Counted from the stretch's first letter, positions 1 to 6,108 are shown. The stretch: DNA of 9,362 bases from an uncultured Oscillospiraceae bacterium (GCA_900769835.1 CAAGIE010000023.1:1-9362), one strand, 5' to 3'. The notes: generated from the sequence alone by a model not told the origin. Numbers and translations: made by a program.

Positions 1-2583
1 CCACTCCAGGGGCTTTCCTTCCTCATCCACAAAGTACACGTAACGGTTGTCGTAGAAGGGACTGCGCAGGTCATTGCTGACGCCCTTGGCATCCTGAATT
101 TCCTTGATCTCGTCCTCGGTCATCATAACCACGGACTTTTCTGTCATTGTAACGGTGCTATCCACCTCAGCGAAATGGTGGCAGTACTCCGTTGCGAAAC
201 CGCCGCCGGAGCAATAGTCCATCGCCACGTGCTTATCGCAGGTCTTCTTAGGCAGATCTTCCTTATATGCCGCGGCAGTCACCACGCGGGTGAAGTCACC
301 GTTGGCGCGAATATCGGCGCGGCAGGCATCGGTAGCCAGCAGACCGGAATCGGCGCAAATCTCTACGCTTTGCATCTTTGATGCGTTATAAAGCGGTGCA
401 TTCTCCTTGCCCTCGTGCAGGGGTGCCATGACCTTCTTCCAAAGAACCGCCGCGGGGTTATTCACACCATAGGAAGTAATATTGATCACTGCGGGGATAT
501 CGAAGCCGCACCACACTGCAGCGGTGTAGTAATCGGTGTAACCGCAGTACCAACGATCCTTGTAGCTGGAGGTAGAACCGGTCTTACCGGCGGTAGTAAT
601 ACCACTGAGTTTTGCTTCGCTACCGGTACCGCTGGCAGTTGCGTTCACCAGGCAATAGTTCATATAATCCACAGACTTTTCGGACAGGATCTGCTCGGAA
701 GTCTGGGTGTTCTGCAGAACCACATTGCCATCGCGGTCCAGCACCTTTGTGAAGGTGCGGCCCTCACGGTATACACCGTTATTGGCAAAGGTTGCAAATG
801 CGCAGGACATATCCCGCACACGAACGCCAAAGGTCTGCGCGCCCATTGCAAGGGGTGCAAAGCCATTATCCGTATGCTCCACATCCCAGGCATCCACATA
901 GGTATCCACCAGAGATGTCAGGCGGAATTTGTTCTTCGCAAAGTCATAACTATAATCAGTGGTGATCAGTTCCAGAGTATGGGCCGCCACCGCGTTGGTG
1001 GAATTGATCACGCCGCTGAGAATGGTTCTCTGATACCAGTACTCAAAGTCCGCATTTCTGGGCCATGCGCCATTATCGTAGTTCTGAGGGATATCCTTCA
1101 TCACCGTTGCGGGGGTGATGGCGCCGGACTCAAATGCAGGCGCATACACAGACAAGGGCTTAATGGAAGAACCGGACTGCAGGTTTGCGTCGGTGGCACG
1201 GTTCCAGTTGTCGTGACCCTTCTCGCCCACACCGCCGCTCAAAGCAACGATGTCTCCGGTTTTGTTATCCACCACAACGATGGCAGATTGCAGCTGCTGG
1301 CTGCCGCGAGTCTCGGGGATCTGGGAAAGATCCATATAGATCTTATCCACCTGCTCCTGCACCTGCATATCCAGGCAGGTGTAGATGTGGTAGCCGGACT
1401 TCTGGATCCGCTGCATATAGATCTCCTGGGTCGCATCGTTCCAGGCAAGACCATCCTGCTCCACCAGCGCCTTTGCCACATCTTCCAGCACGGTCTCGGT
1501 ATACCAGGAGTACACCTCGCGGGATGCGTCCACATCTTTCGGCACCAGCGTGCCGCACTTAATACAGTAGTCAAGACCGTCCTCTTTATGAGTCAGATCC
1601 TTACGCAGGCACTTATTCTCACATTCCTCGTTGGGGCAGTAAGTCATCTTGTCCTGCTCATCGATACCGTTCTTCAGCAGAATGGGCTGCGCCAGAGCCT
1701 GCTTATAGTCGGCATCGCTGAGCCAGCCGTATTTGTGCATCGCCCAAAGGACATTTTCCTTACGGCGCATATTGTTGTCGTAGTTCTGATAGGGATCGTA
1801 GTAAGTGGGACTGTTGGTGATACTGATCAGGCTGGCACATTCTGCCGCAGTCAGGCTTTCCAGTTCCTTGCCGAAATAGACAGATGCCGCGCTCTTAACG
1901 CCCTGACAACCCTGACCCAGGGAGATACAGTTCAGGTAGTACTCCATGATGACTTTCTTGTCGTACCGCTTTTCCATCTGCACTGCGCGGAAGATCTCCA
2001 TCACCTTGCGGCGCACAGTTACGTCGTCGGCGCTATCGTCATCATCCAGAAGGCGCATATTCTTGATGAGCTGCTGGGTGATACTGGAGCCGCCGGCAGA
2101 GTCGTCGCCCAGGAACATTCGTGCGCAGGCTTTGATGGTAGTGACCCAGTCAACGCCCTGATGCTCGTAAAATCTGTGGTCCTCGATGGCCACTGCCGCG
2201 TGGATCAGATCTTCCGGTATATCCTCATACTCCGCCCACTGGCTGGAGACAGATGCATGAACTTTTTGCAGAACCTGAATTTCTCCGTTCTCATCCACAT
2301 AGTATAGAAAAGAGTTCTGGTCCAGGTCGTAGCCTTCCATATCCATAATGGATGCAGGCAGGATATCTTCCTGCAGATAGCTGCCCAGAATGCCCATAAA
2401 CACAAAGCCGCATACCACGCAGATCAGCAGAACAGTGGCCGCTGCGCCCACCATTACCTTCAGACAGGTAGAGATCACAGGCCACGCCTTTTTTATACCG
2501 TAACAGATCTTTCCGATCACCATTCCGACCTTGCTCATAAAGTTCGCAAAGCCGCCGGTATTCTTGTTGTTATTTTGAGACAT
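1..2583 (-). CDS. Class A penicillin-binding protein (GT51 glycosyltransferase plus transpeptidase), 3' end cut by window
   Basis: This bifunctional peptidoglycan synthase polymerises lipid II and cross-links the glycan strands at the outer membrane face. 861 residues are visible and the stop lies beyond position 1. A cytoplasmic N-terminus leads to one membrane segment at about 42-65. The GT51 domain shows EDHRFYEHQG, with catalytic Glu134, and GGSSITQQ at 164-171. The transpeptidase domain shows SSIK at 472-475 (nucleophile Ser472), STN at 528-530 and KTGS starting at Lys667. All catalytic motifs are intact, and I found no in-frame stop on reading the frame through. The C-terminal tail carries CADSG and several further cysteines, as is common in clostridial PBP1A-like proteins. 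Between the two catalytic domains sits an unusual five-cysteine segment, Cys316, 321, 325, 340 and 343. The start at 2583 has a GGAGG site 8 nt upstream. It is transcribed alone from its own promoter. Family assignment is very secure; PBP1A-like versus another class A subtype is inference. Confidence 0.96.
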   Translation of the reverse strand, partial: MSQNNNKNTGGFANFMSKVGMVIGKICYGIKKAWPVISTCLKVMVGAAATVLLICVVCGFVFMGILGSYLQEDILPASIMDMEGYDLDQNSFLYYVDENGEIQVLQKVHASVSSQWAEYEDIPEDLIHAAVAIEDHRFYEHQGVDWVTTIKACARMFLGDDSAGGSSITQQLIKNMRLLDDDDSADDVTVRRKVMEIFRAVQMEKRYDKKVIMEYYLNCISLGQGCQGVKSAASVYFGKELESLTAAECASLISITNSPTYYDPYQNYDNNMRRKENVLWAMHKYGWLSDADYKQALAQPILLKNGIDEQDKMTYCPNEECENKCLRKDLTHKEDGLDYCIKCGTLVPKDVDASREVYSWYTETVLEDVAKALVEQDGLAWNDATQEIYMQRIQKSGYHIYTCLDMQVQEQVDKIYMDLSQIPETRGSQQLQSAIVVVDNKTGDIVALSGGVGEKGHDNWNRATDANLQSGSSIKPLSVYAPAFESGAITPATVMKDIPQNYDNGAWPRNADFEYWYQRTILSGVINSTNAVAAHTLELITTDYSYDFAKNKFRLTSLVDTYVDAWDVEHTDNGFAPLAMGAQTFGVRVRDMSCAFATFANNGVYREGRTFTKVLDRDGNVVLQNTQTSEQILSEKSVDYMNYCLVNATASGTGSEAKLSGITTAGKTGSTSSYKDRWYCGYTDYYTAAVWCGFDIPAVINITSYGVNNPAAVLWKKVMAPLHEGKENAPLYNASKMQSVEICADSGLLATDACRADIRANGDFTRVVTAAAYKEDLPKKTCDKHVAMDYCSGGGFATEYCHHFAEVDSTVTMTEKSVVMMTEDEIKEIQDAKGVSNDLRSPFYDNRYVYFVDEEGKPLEW

Positions 2584-2661
2584 TATGATAACCTCCGATT
2601 CAGCAGAATCTCTGCTTCGTCAAAAACTCGAAACTTTCACCTTTACCATATAGTTACAAAC

Positions 2662-2690
2662 ATTATAGCATATCGCGTCAAAAAACAAAA
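2662..2690 (-). promoter_or_regulatory. Sigma-A promoter of the PBP gene, extended -10
   Basis: On the minus strand a perfect TATAAT (+ strand 2662-2667) is preceded by TGC, giving an extended -10 of the form TGnTATAAT. The -35 at 2685-2690 is weak (TTTTGT, 17-bp spacer), as is usual for extended -10 promoters. The leader to the ATG at 2583 would be about 70 nt. It contains a short hairpin, AGCAGA-3 nt-TCTGCT, at 2602-2616. Confidence 0.75.
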
Positions 2691-2752
2691 GACTTATTTT
2701 TTAATATTCCGTAAATTATCCGCAAATACTATGCCCAAAAGGAGTAGGATAT

Positions 2753-2971
2753 ATGGGCATTTTCAAAAATATCTGTCTGTGCGCTCTGCTTTGCGGTTAT
2801 CTGGGCATACACAACGGTCATCTGGCCTTTTTCGAAAACGGGAAATTAACGGAGGTCCTCCCCTATCCTGCGGAGCTTTATTCCCTCACCGATCAGGAGG
2901 CTTTGGAGAAAGGGATTCCCTACGACACACCCTTAGAAAAGCAACGGATTATAGAAGATTATCTGTCTTGA
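2753..2971 (+). CDS. Small membrane-anchored or exported protein of unknown function (72 aa)
   Basis: I do not recognise a named family. The protein has a short hydrophobic N-terminus (residues about 4-20, with two cysteines) that could be an uncleaved anchor or a signal peptide. A soluble tail of about 50 residues follows, containing FFENGKL, then a segment rich in Asp, Glu and Leu with LTDQEALEKGIPYD. The ATG at 2753 has AAGGAG 8 nt upstream, which together with the signal-like start argues that this is a real gene. It sits divergently from the PBP gene and 72 nt before the DUF1292 gene, which has its own promoter. I see no convincing -35/-10 pair of its own. Its placement next to PBP and other envelope genes hints at a surface role, but that is only inference. 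Confidence 0.65.
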   Translation: MGIFKNICLCALLCGYLGIHNGHLAFFENGKLTEVLPYPAELYSLTDQEALEKGIPYDTPLEKQRIIEDYLS

Positions 2972-2978
2972 TTGGCTC

Positions 2979-3007
2979 TTGATTTTCCTCCTGAAAAGGA
3001 GTACAAT
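2979..3007 (+). promoter_or_regulatory. Sigma-A promoter for the DUF1292 gene and probably the downstream RNA
   Basis: TTGATT (2979-2984) and TACAAT (3002-3007) are separated by exactly 17 bp, giving a leader of about 30 nt. The spacer contains a small inverted repeat, CTCCT-GAAA-AGGAG, at 2988-3001. No other promoter is evident before the non-coding RNA, so this one may supply both. Confidence 0.7.
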
Positions 3008-3043
3008 ATTCCCGTAAAATACTTCAAAACGGAGGATATAAAA

Positions 3044-3334
3044 ATGGCAGATAATTATGGTTCCGATTTCATCACCATCGTGGATGAGGATGGTACTGAA
3101 TTTGAACTGGAAGTTCTTACCAGCGTAGACTACAACGGTGAGAACTACCTGGCGGTTACCCTGGCCGGCGGTGACGACGAGGCTGAGGAACTGGAGGTCA
3201 ACATTCTCAAAAACGTGGAAGAAGACGGTGAAATGATCCTTTGCGCCGTTGAGGACGAAGCTGAACTGGAGGCAGTATATGCCCTGATTATGGATCAGCT
3301 CTACGAAGAAGACGAAGAAGACGACGAGGATTGA
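3044..3334 (+). CDS. DUF1292 family acidic protein (YrzB-like)
   Basis: This is a 96-residue, strongly acidic cytosolic protein of the DUF1292 (UPF0473/YrzB) family, which is widespread in Firmicutes and has no established biochemical role. The family pattern is clear: an N-terminal ITIVDEDGTEFELEVL strand segment, a central NGENYLAVTL, then VEEDGEMILCAVEDEAELEAVYALI, ending in an Asp/Glu tail (EEDEEDDED). The length is normal for the family. The ATG at 3044 is chosen because GGAGG lies 8 nt upstream and because the family starts just before this segment; an in-frame upstream start at 2972 would lie ahead of the promoter. In Bacillus the family member sits in the alaS-yrzL-yrrK-yrzB cluster, whereas here it stands alone in front of the probable 6S RNA, only 3 nt after the stop codon. 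Confidence 0.9.
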   Translation: MADNYGSDFITIVDEDGTEFELEVLTSVDYNGENYLAVTLAGGDDEAEELEVNILKNVEEDGEMILCAVEDEAELEAVYALIMDQLYEEDEEDDED

Positions 3335-3337
3335 TTT

Positions 3338-3537
3338 CCATCCTGCTTGATGCGTAGCGTGTCCTTTTGGACCCACATTTATATTTTGGGATGTTAGTTT
3401 CTCCGGTGGATTGCAGACCTCCCGCCCACGCTTTGACGATGGGTGGACGTTGGGAGCAGCTAAACCGGAGAGCGGCGACCCACCTGCCGTTTCGTGCAGG
3501 TCATAATAGGATGCGTACGGTCAAAGCGGGTCATGGC
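3338..3537 (+). ncRNA. ssrS: Structured non-coding RNA, probable 6S RNA
   Basis: About 200 nt with no convincing reading frame folds by eye into a rod. The closing arm pairs CCAT/ATGG (3338-3341 with 3533-3536), CCT/GGG, GCTTGA with TCAAAGC (3345-3350 with 3521-3527, one bulge) and GCGTGTCC with GGATGCGT (3357-3364 with 3509-3516). The apical arm pairs TCTCCGGT/ACCGGAGA (3400-3407 with 3464-3471), CTCCC/GGGAG (3419-3423 with 3452-3456) and CCAC/GTGG. Between them lies a large open bubble of about 35 nt per strand, whose 3' side forms a hairpin, ACCTGC/GCAGGT (3482-3501). Rod shape, length, central bubble and bubble hairpin match 6S RNA, which binds sigma-A RNA polymerase in the bubble. The identity rests on this hand fold, not on a covariance search. 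No dedicated promoter is visible, so it may be processed from the DUF1292 transcript. tmRNA, RNase P RNA and SRP RNA lack their signatures here. Confidence 0.65.
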
Positions 3538-3570
3538 ATGGGGAGTTTCGGCTCCCCATGTTTTTATTTT
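3537..3570 (+). terminator. Rho-independent terminator of the non-coding RNA
   Basis: A perfect 9-bp stem, CATGGGGAG/CTCCCCATG (3537-3545 with 3552-3560), with a 6-nt TTTCGG loop, is followed directly by TTTTTATTTT. This is the strongest terminator in the window and fixes the plus-strand orientation of the RNA upstream. Confidence 0.93.
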
Positions 3571-3602
3571 GCAAAAAACAGGTGTATTTGAGAAGAAAAC
3601 CC

Positions 3603-3631
3603 TTGAAAATAATCCAAACTTACATTATAAT
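3603..3631 (+). promoter_or_regulatory. Sigma-A promoter of the parvulin gene
   Basis: TTGAAA (3603-3608) and a perfect TATAAT (3626-3631) are spaced by 17 bp, close to consensus. The predicted leader is about 63 nt. An imperfect dyad, TGCAG-6 nt-CTGCA at 3645-3660 with flanking A/T pairs, lies just past the start point and could be an operator. Confidence 0.85.
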
Positions 3632-3700
3632 GAGTTGGTCTATATGCAGATATCACTGCAAATATAATCCACAGCACATTATTGAGAGGAATTGATTTAC

Positions 3701-5338
3701 ATGAGCGCATCCAGCAAGAAGAAGCTCCGCAAGGAGCAAAATGCCGCACTGTCGGCTGAAAAGCAGAAGAACGCAAAGAAAGAGAGCCGCAATCTGAAGC
3801 TCTCCTCCGCTATTTTTCTCTGCGCAATCGTAGCCATTTTGGTTGCAGGTATTACCCTGATCGTTGTCAGCTCCATCAAGAGCACTGCACTGATCGAGCG
3901 TAAGACCACCGCCCTGACCATCGATGGTGATCACGAGCTCAACAGCATCCAGATGGCATATTACTACATCGACACCCTGGACAACCAGATCACCAACAAC
4001 TCCATGATGTTGACACTGCAGGGTCTGGATATGACCAAGCCCCTGGATGAGCAGGAATATAAAGATGATCAGACCTGGGCCGACTACTTTGTCGAACTGG
4101 CCGCAACCCGTGCCCGTGACGAGTACGCACTGAGAAAGGCCGCTGAAAAGGCCGGCTTCACTCTGTCCGACGACTATGTTGCTCTGCTGGAAAGCCAGAT
4201 CAAGCAGAAGTCCCTGACCGCAACCCTGACCTACGGCTACGCTAACCTGGATGACTTCCTGAGCGCCAGCTACTGCAACGGTGCAAACGAAGCATCCTAC
4301 AGAGAGTATCTCTACACCGGTCTGATGGCCGAGGCTTACTACACCTACTACGGTGAGAGCCTGACCTTCACCGACGAGCAACGCCGGGAGCACGATAAGG
4401 ACACCTACAACCACTACTCTTCCTACTCCTACGCAAGCTATTTCATCGGCTACACCAACTACCTGCCCGAGGGCGTAAGCTCCTCCACCGCAACTGAAGA
4501 GCAGATCAAGACCGCTCTGGCAGAAGCTAAGGCTGAAGCAGACTCCCTGAATAACTGCACCAATGCCGAAGAATTGAACGCTGCTATCGCTCAGCTGTCC
4601 TTCAACAAGGACAAGGACTCCAAGCCCACCTGCAATGAGAACGAGGATATCCTCTACTCCGGCATCACCACCATCCTGCAGGAGTGGATCACTCACAAGG
4701 ACCGCAAGGCCGGTGACTTTACTGTGATCGCTAACGAGACCACCTCTACCGACGCTGACGGCAACGAGAAGAAGACCACCAGCGGCTACACCGTTGTGAT
4801 CTACAAGAGCACCAACGACAACAACTTCAAGCTCTCCAACGTCCGTCACCTGCTGGTGGCATTCGAGGGTGGCACCTACGACGCAAATACCCAGAAGACC
4901 ACCTACTCCGAGGCCGAAAAGAAGGCCGCTAAGGATAAAGCTGAGAAGCTGCTGGCACAGTGGAAGGCTGGCGCCGCTACCGAGGCATCCTTCATCGAGC
5001 TGGTAAAGAAAGAGACCGATGACACCGCTTCTATCGAGACCGGCGGTCTGTACGAGGAAATCTCCCCCAGCTCCAGCTACGTCACCAACTTCCGTGACTG
5101 GGCCGTTAACAAGGATCGCAAGGCCGGCGACGTGGGCATCGTGGAAACCGAGTACGGCTACCACATTATGTACTTCTCCGGTTATGCAGATATTACCTAC
5201 CGTGACAGCATGATCAACACCGAGCTGCTCACTGAGGCAATGGACACCTGGTACACCGAGGTCACCGAAGCTATCGACATGAAGGTCGGTAACACCCGTC
5301 ACCTGAACACCTCCATCGTTCTGCAGCCCGAAGATTAA
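3701..5338 (+). CDS. Membrane-anchored parvulin-type peptidyl-prolyl isomerase (PpiC/SurA/PrsA-like foldase)
   Basis: This 545-residue protein has a very basic cytoplasmic N-terminus (residues 1-32, many Lys), one membrane segment at about 33-60 and a large outer domain. It probably helps exported proteins fold by isomerising prolyl bonds, as PrsA does, but it is anchored by a transmembrane helix and shows no lipobox cysteine. The canonical PpiC domain spans about 381-495, beginning VRHLLV and ending YGYHIMYF, with the two characteristic histidines. Residues about 240-375 look like a second, degenerate copy that shares W-x4-KDRKAGD but lacks the His residues. The segment before that is helical, like SurA N-terminal regions. 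ATG 3701 is preferred over an in-frame TTG at 3692 because GAGAGGA ends 10 nt before the ATG but only 1 nt before the TTG. Codon use is strongly biased to C-ending and CTG codons, which suggests high expression. The substrate is unknown. Confidence 0.88.
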   Translation: MSASSKKKLRKEQNAALSAEKQKNAKKESRNLKLSSAIFLCAIVAILVAGITLIVVSSIKSTALIERKTTALTIDGDHELNSIQMAYYYIDTLDNQITNNSMMLTLQGLDMTKPLDEQEYKDDQTWADYFVELAATRARDEYALRKAAEKAGFTLSDDYVALLESQIKQKSLTATLTYGYANLDDFLSASYCNGANEASYREYLYTGLMAEAYYTYYGESLTFTDEQRREHDKDTYNHYSSYSYASYFIGYTNYLPEGVSSSTATEEQIKTALAEAKAEADSLNNCTNAEELNAAIAQLSFNKDKDSKPTCNENEDILYSGITTILQEWITHKDRKAGDFTVIANETTSTDADGNEKKTTSGYTVVIYKSTNDNNFKLSNVRHLLVAFEGGTYDANTQKTTYSEAEKKAAKDKAEKLLAQWKAGAATEASFIELVKKETDDTASIETGGLYEEISPSSSYVTNFRDWAVNKDRKAGDVGIVETEYGYHIMYFSGYADITYRDSMINTELLTEAMDTWYTEVTEAIDMKVGNTRHLNTSIVLQPED

Positions 5339-5347
5339 TTACTGAAT

Positions 5348-5392
5348 AACAAACACCTCCTGTGGAAACAATTTCCTCAGGAGGTGTTTGTT
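5348..5392 (+). promoter_or_regulatory. Long hairpin: parvulin gene terminator and cover over the next ribosome binding site
   Basis: A perfect 15-bp stem (5348-5362 with 5378-5392) is capped, after one T/T mismatch, by a further 5-bp stem, GGAAA/TTTCC (5364-5368 with 5372-5376). It starts 9 nt after the parvulin stop. The 3' arm contains AGGAGG (5379-5384), the ribosome binding site of the TSUP gene whose TTG start is at 5392. The T-run after the stem is short (TTTGTTT), so it is an imperfect terminator. Read-through RNA would have the site paired. Confidence 0.8.
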
Positions 5393-5745
5393 TGAACCGT
5401 AATATTCGATTGATCGCCGCCGGCGGCACCGCCGGTGCTGTGAACGGCTTGTTTGGAGCAGGCGGTGGCATGGCGCTTGTCCCTATGCTTCGAGGCGTTG
5501 TGCGGCTCTCTGAGGCTTGTATTTTCCCCTCGTCTGTTACCATCATTCTACCCATCTGCATCATTTCCGCGGCGATCTCCTTTGCCGGAGGCCCGGTCAG
5601 TCTGACTGCAACACTCCCCTACTTGATCGGCGGCACCATCGGCGGATTATTGGCAGGTCTGCTTGGCAAAAAGATCCCCGTTGTCTGGCTACGCAGGATC
5701 TTCGGGATCATCATTCTTTTCGGAGGGATCCGCTACCTATGCTAA
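5392..5745 (+). CDS. TauE/SafE (TSUP) family membrane protein, N-terminal half-size subunit
   Basis: This 117-residue, very hydrophobic protein corresponds to one half of a TSUP (DUF81) transporter. Full-length relatives of about 250 residues contain two such halves and move sulfite, sulfoacetate or other organic anions. The family signature is at residues 15-31: GAVNGLFGAGGGMALVP. About four membrane segments follow, with a glycine-rich GGTIGGLLAGLLGKK near residues 84-98. The TTG start at 5392 is chosen because AGGAGG lies 7 nt upstream; an in-frame GTG at 5362 lies inside the hairpin with no site. The stop overlaps the start of the next half-gene, so the two are probably translated together and assemble as a heterodimer. 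Substrate cannot be told from sequence. Confidence 0.85.
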   Translation: MNRNIRLIAAGGTAGAVNGLFGAGGGMALVPMLRGVVRLSEACIFPSSVTIILPICIISAAISFAGGPVSLTATLPYLIGGTIGGLLAGLLGKKIPVVWLRRIFGIIILFGGIRYLC

Positions 5746-6107
5746 GTTCTTTTCCCTTTTGTCTTCTGGTTGGTACAACGCTGGGCTTTCTTGCGGGACT
5801 GGGCGTTGGAGGCGGAAGCCTGCTGATCCTATGGCTCACGGGTGTGCTTTCCATGCCCTACCCTCAGGCGCGGATCATCAATCTTCTGTTCTTTCTGCCC
5901 TGCGCCCTTGCGGCCACCTTAATTCGTCAAAAGCGCAGTGCGATCAGGTTTAAAAAATTACTGCCTGCGATCCTCGCAGGCAGTATCAGTGCTATTATTT
6001 TCTATTTACTCAGCCGGTGGGTGCCGGTGGAACTGCTGAAAAAACTTTTCGGTATCTTCCTGGTCGTCACCGGAATTCGGGAATTGTTCTTGAAAAAATC
6101 GGCTTAA
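5739..6107 (+). CDS. TauE/SafE (TSUP) family membrane protein, C-terminal half-size subunit
   Basis: The second half of the split TSUP transporter is 122 residues long. It repeats the family signature near its N-terminus, GFLAGLGVGGGSLLI (about residues 16-30), and has about four predicted membrane segments. A basic loop, IRQKRSAIRFKK, lies in the middle, and the protein ends in FLKKSA. The ATG at 5739 overlaps the stop of the first half (stop 5743-5745), with GGAGG at 5722-5726 inside the upstream gene, which is typical of translational coupling. The reading frame differs by one from the first gene. Because each copy has its own start, ribosome site and complete signature, I read this as two genes rather than one gene broken by a frameshift. 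A sequencing error fusing the two cannot be fully excluded. The gene ends 1 nt before the stop of the convergent ZIP gene. Confidence 0.85.
   Translation: MLSSFPFCLLVGTTLGFLAGLGVGGGSLLILWLTGVLSMPYPQARIINLLFFLPCALAATLIRQKRSAIRFKKLLPAILAGSISAIIFYLLSRWVPVELLKKLFGIFLVVTGIRELFLKKSA
5951..5983 (-). terminator. Terminator of the SGNH-PHP-ZIP operon, inside the opposing TSUP gene
   Basis: A perfect 10-bp stem, CTGCCTGCGA/TCGCAGGCAG (5961-5970 with 5974-5983), with a 3-nt loop, is followed on the minus strand by TAATTTTTTA (5960 down to 5951). It lies about 125 nt past the ZIP stop codon, entirely within coding sequence of the plus-strand TSUP subunit. On the plus strand no T-run follows, so it should act only on minus-strand transcripts. 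Confidence 0.75.
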
Positions 6108-6108
6108 T

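Noticed and set aside
415..2307. A 630-codon open frame on the plus strand
   Set aside because: It is exactly codon-aligned antisense to the PBP gene, whose motifs are complete. Its translation is rich in His, Ile and Gly with no recognisable domain, as expected for the reverse of a stop-poor coding strand.
2972..3043. Upstream in-frame extension of the DUF1292 protein
   Set aside because: It would start before the predicted transcription start and lacks a ribosome site. The family begins at the ATG at 3044.
3338..3570. tmRNA, RNase P RNA, SRP RNA or a riboswitch
   Set aside because: The conserved signatures of tmRNA, RNase P RNA and SRP RNA are absent (no CCA end or tag frame, no GAGGAAAGTCC, no GGAAGGAAGC). 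The element ends in its own terminator 30 nt before an independent promoter, so it is unlikely to control the next gene.
3367..3591. A 74-codon open frame covering the structured RNA and its terminator
   Set aside because: It runs through the terminator stem and loop, has no ribosome site, and the region folds as a non-coding RNA.
3653..5302. A 549-codon open frame on the minus strand opposite the parvulin gene
   Set aside because: It is an antisense shadow created by the strong codon bias of the parvulin gene. It reads as repetitive Val/Gly/Leu and has no sensible ribosome site or domain.
5739..5745. Frameshift that breaks one TSUP gene into two
   Set aside because: The second half has its own ATG, an upstream GGAGG and a complete family signature at its N-terminus, so two genes fit better, though a sequencing error is not fully excluded.
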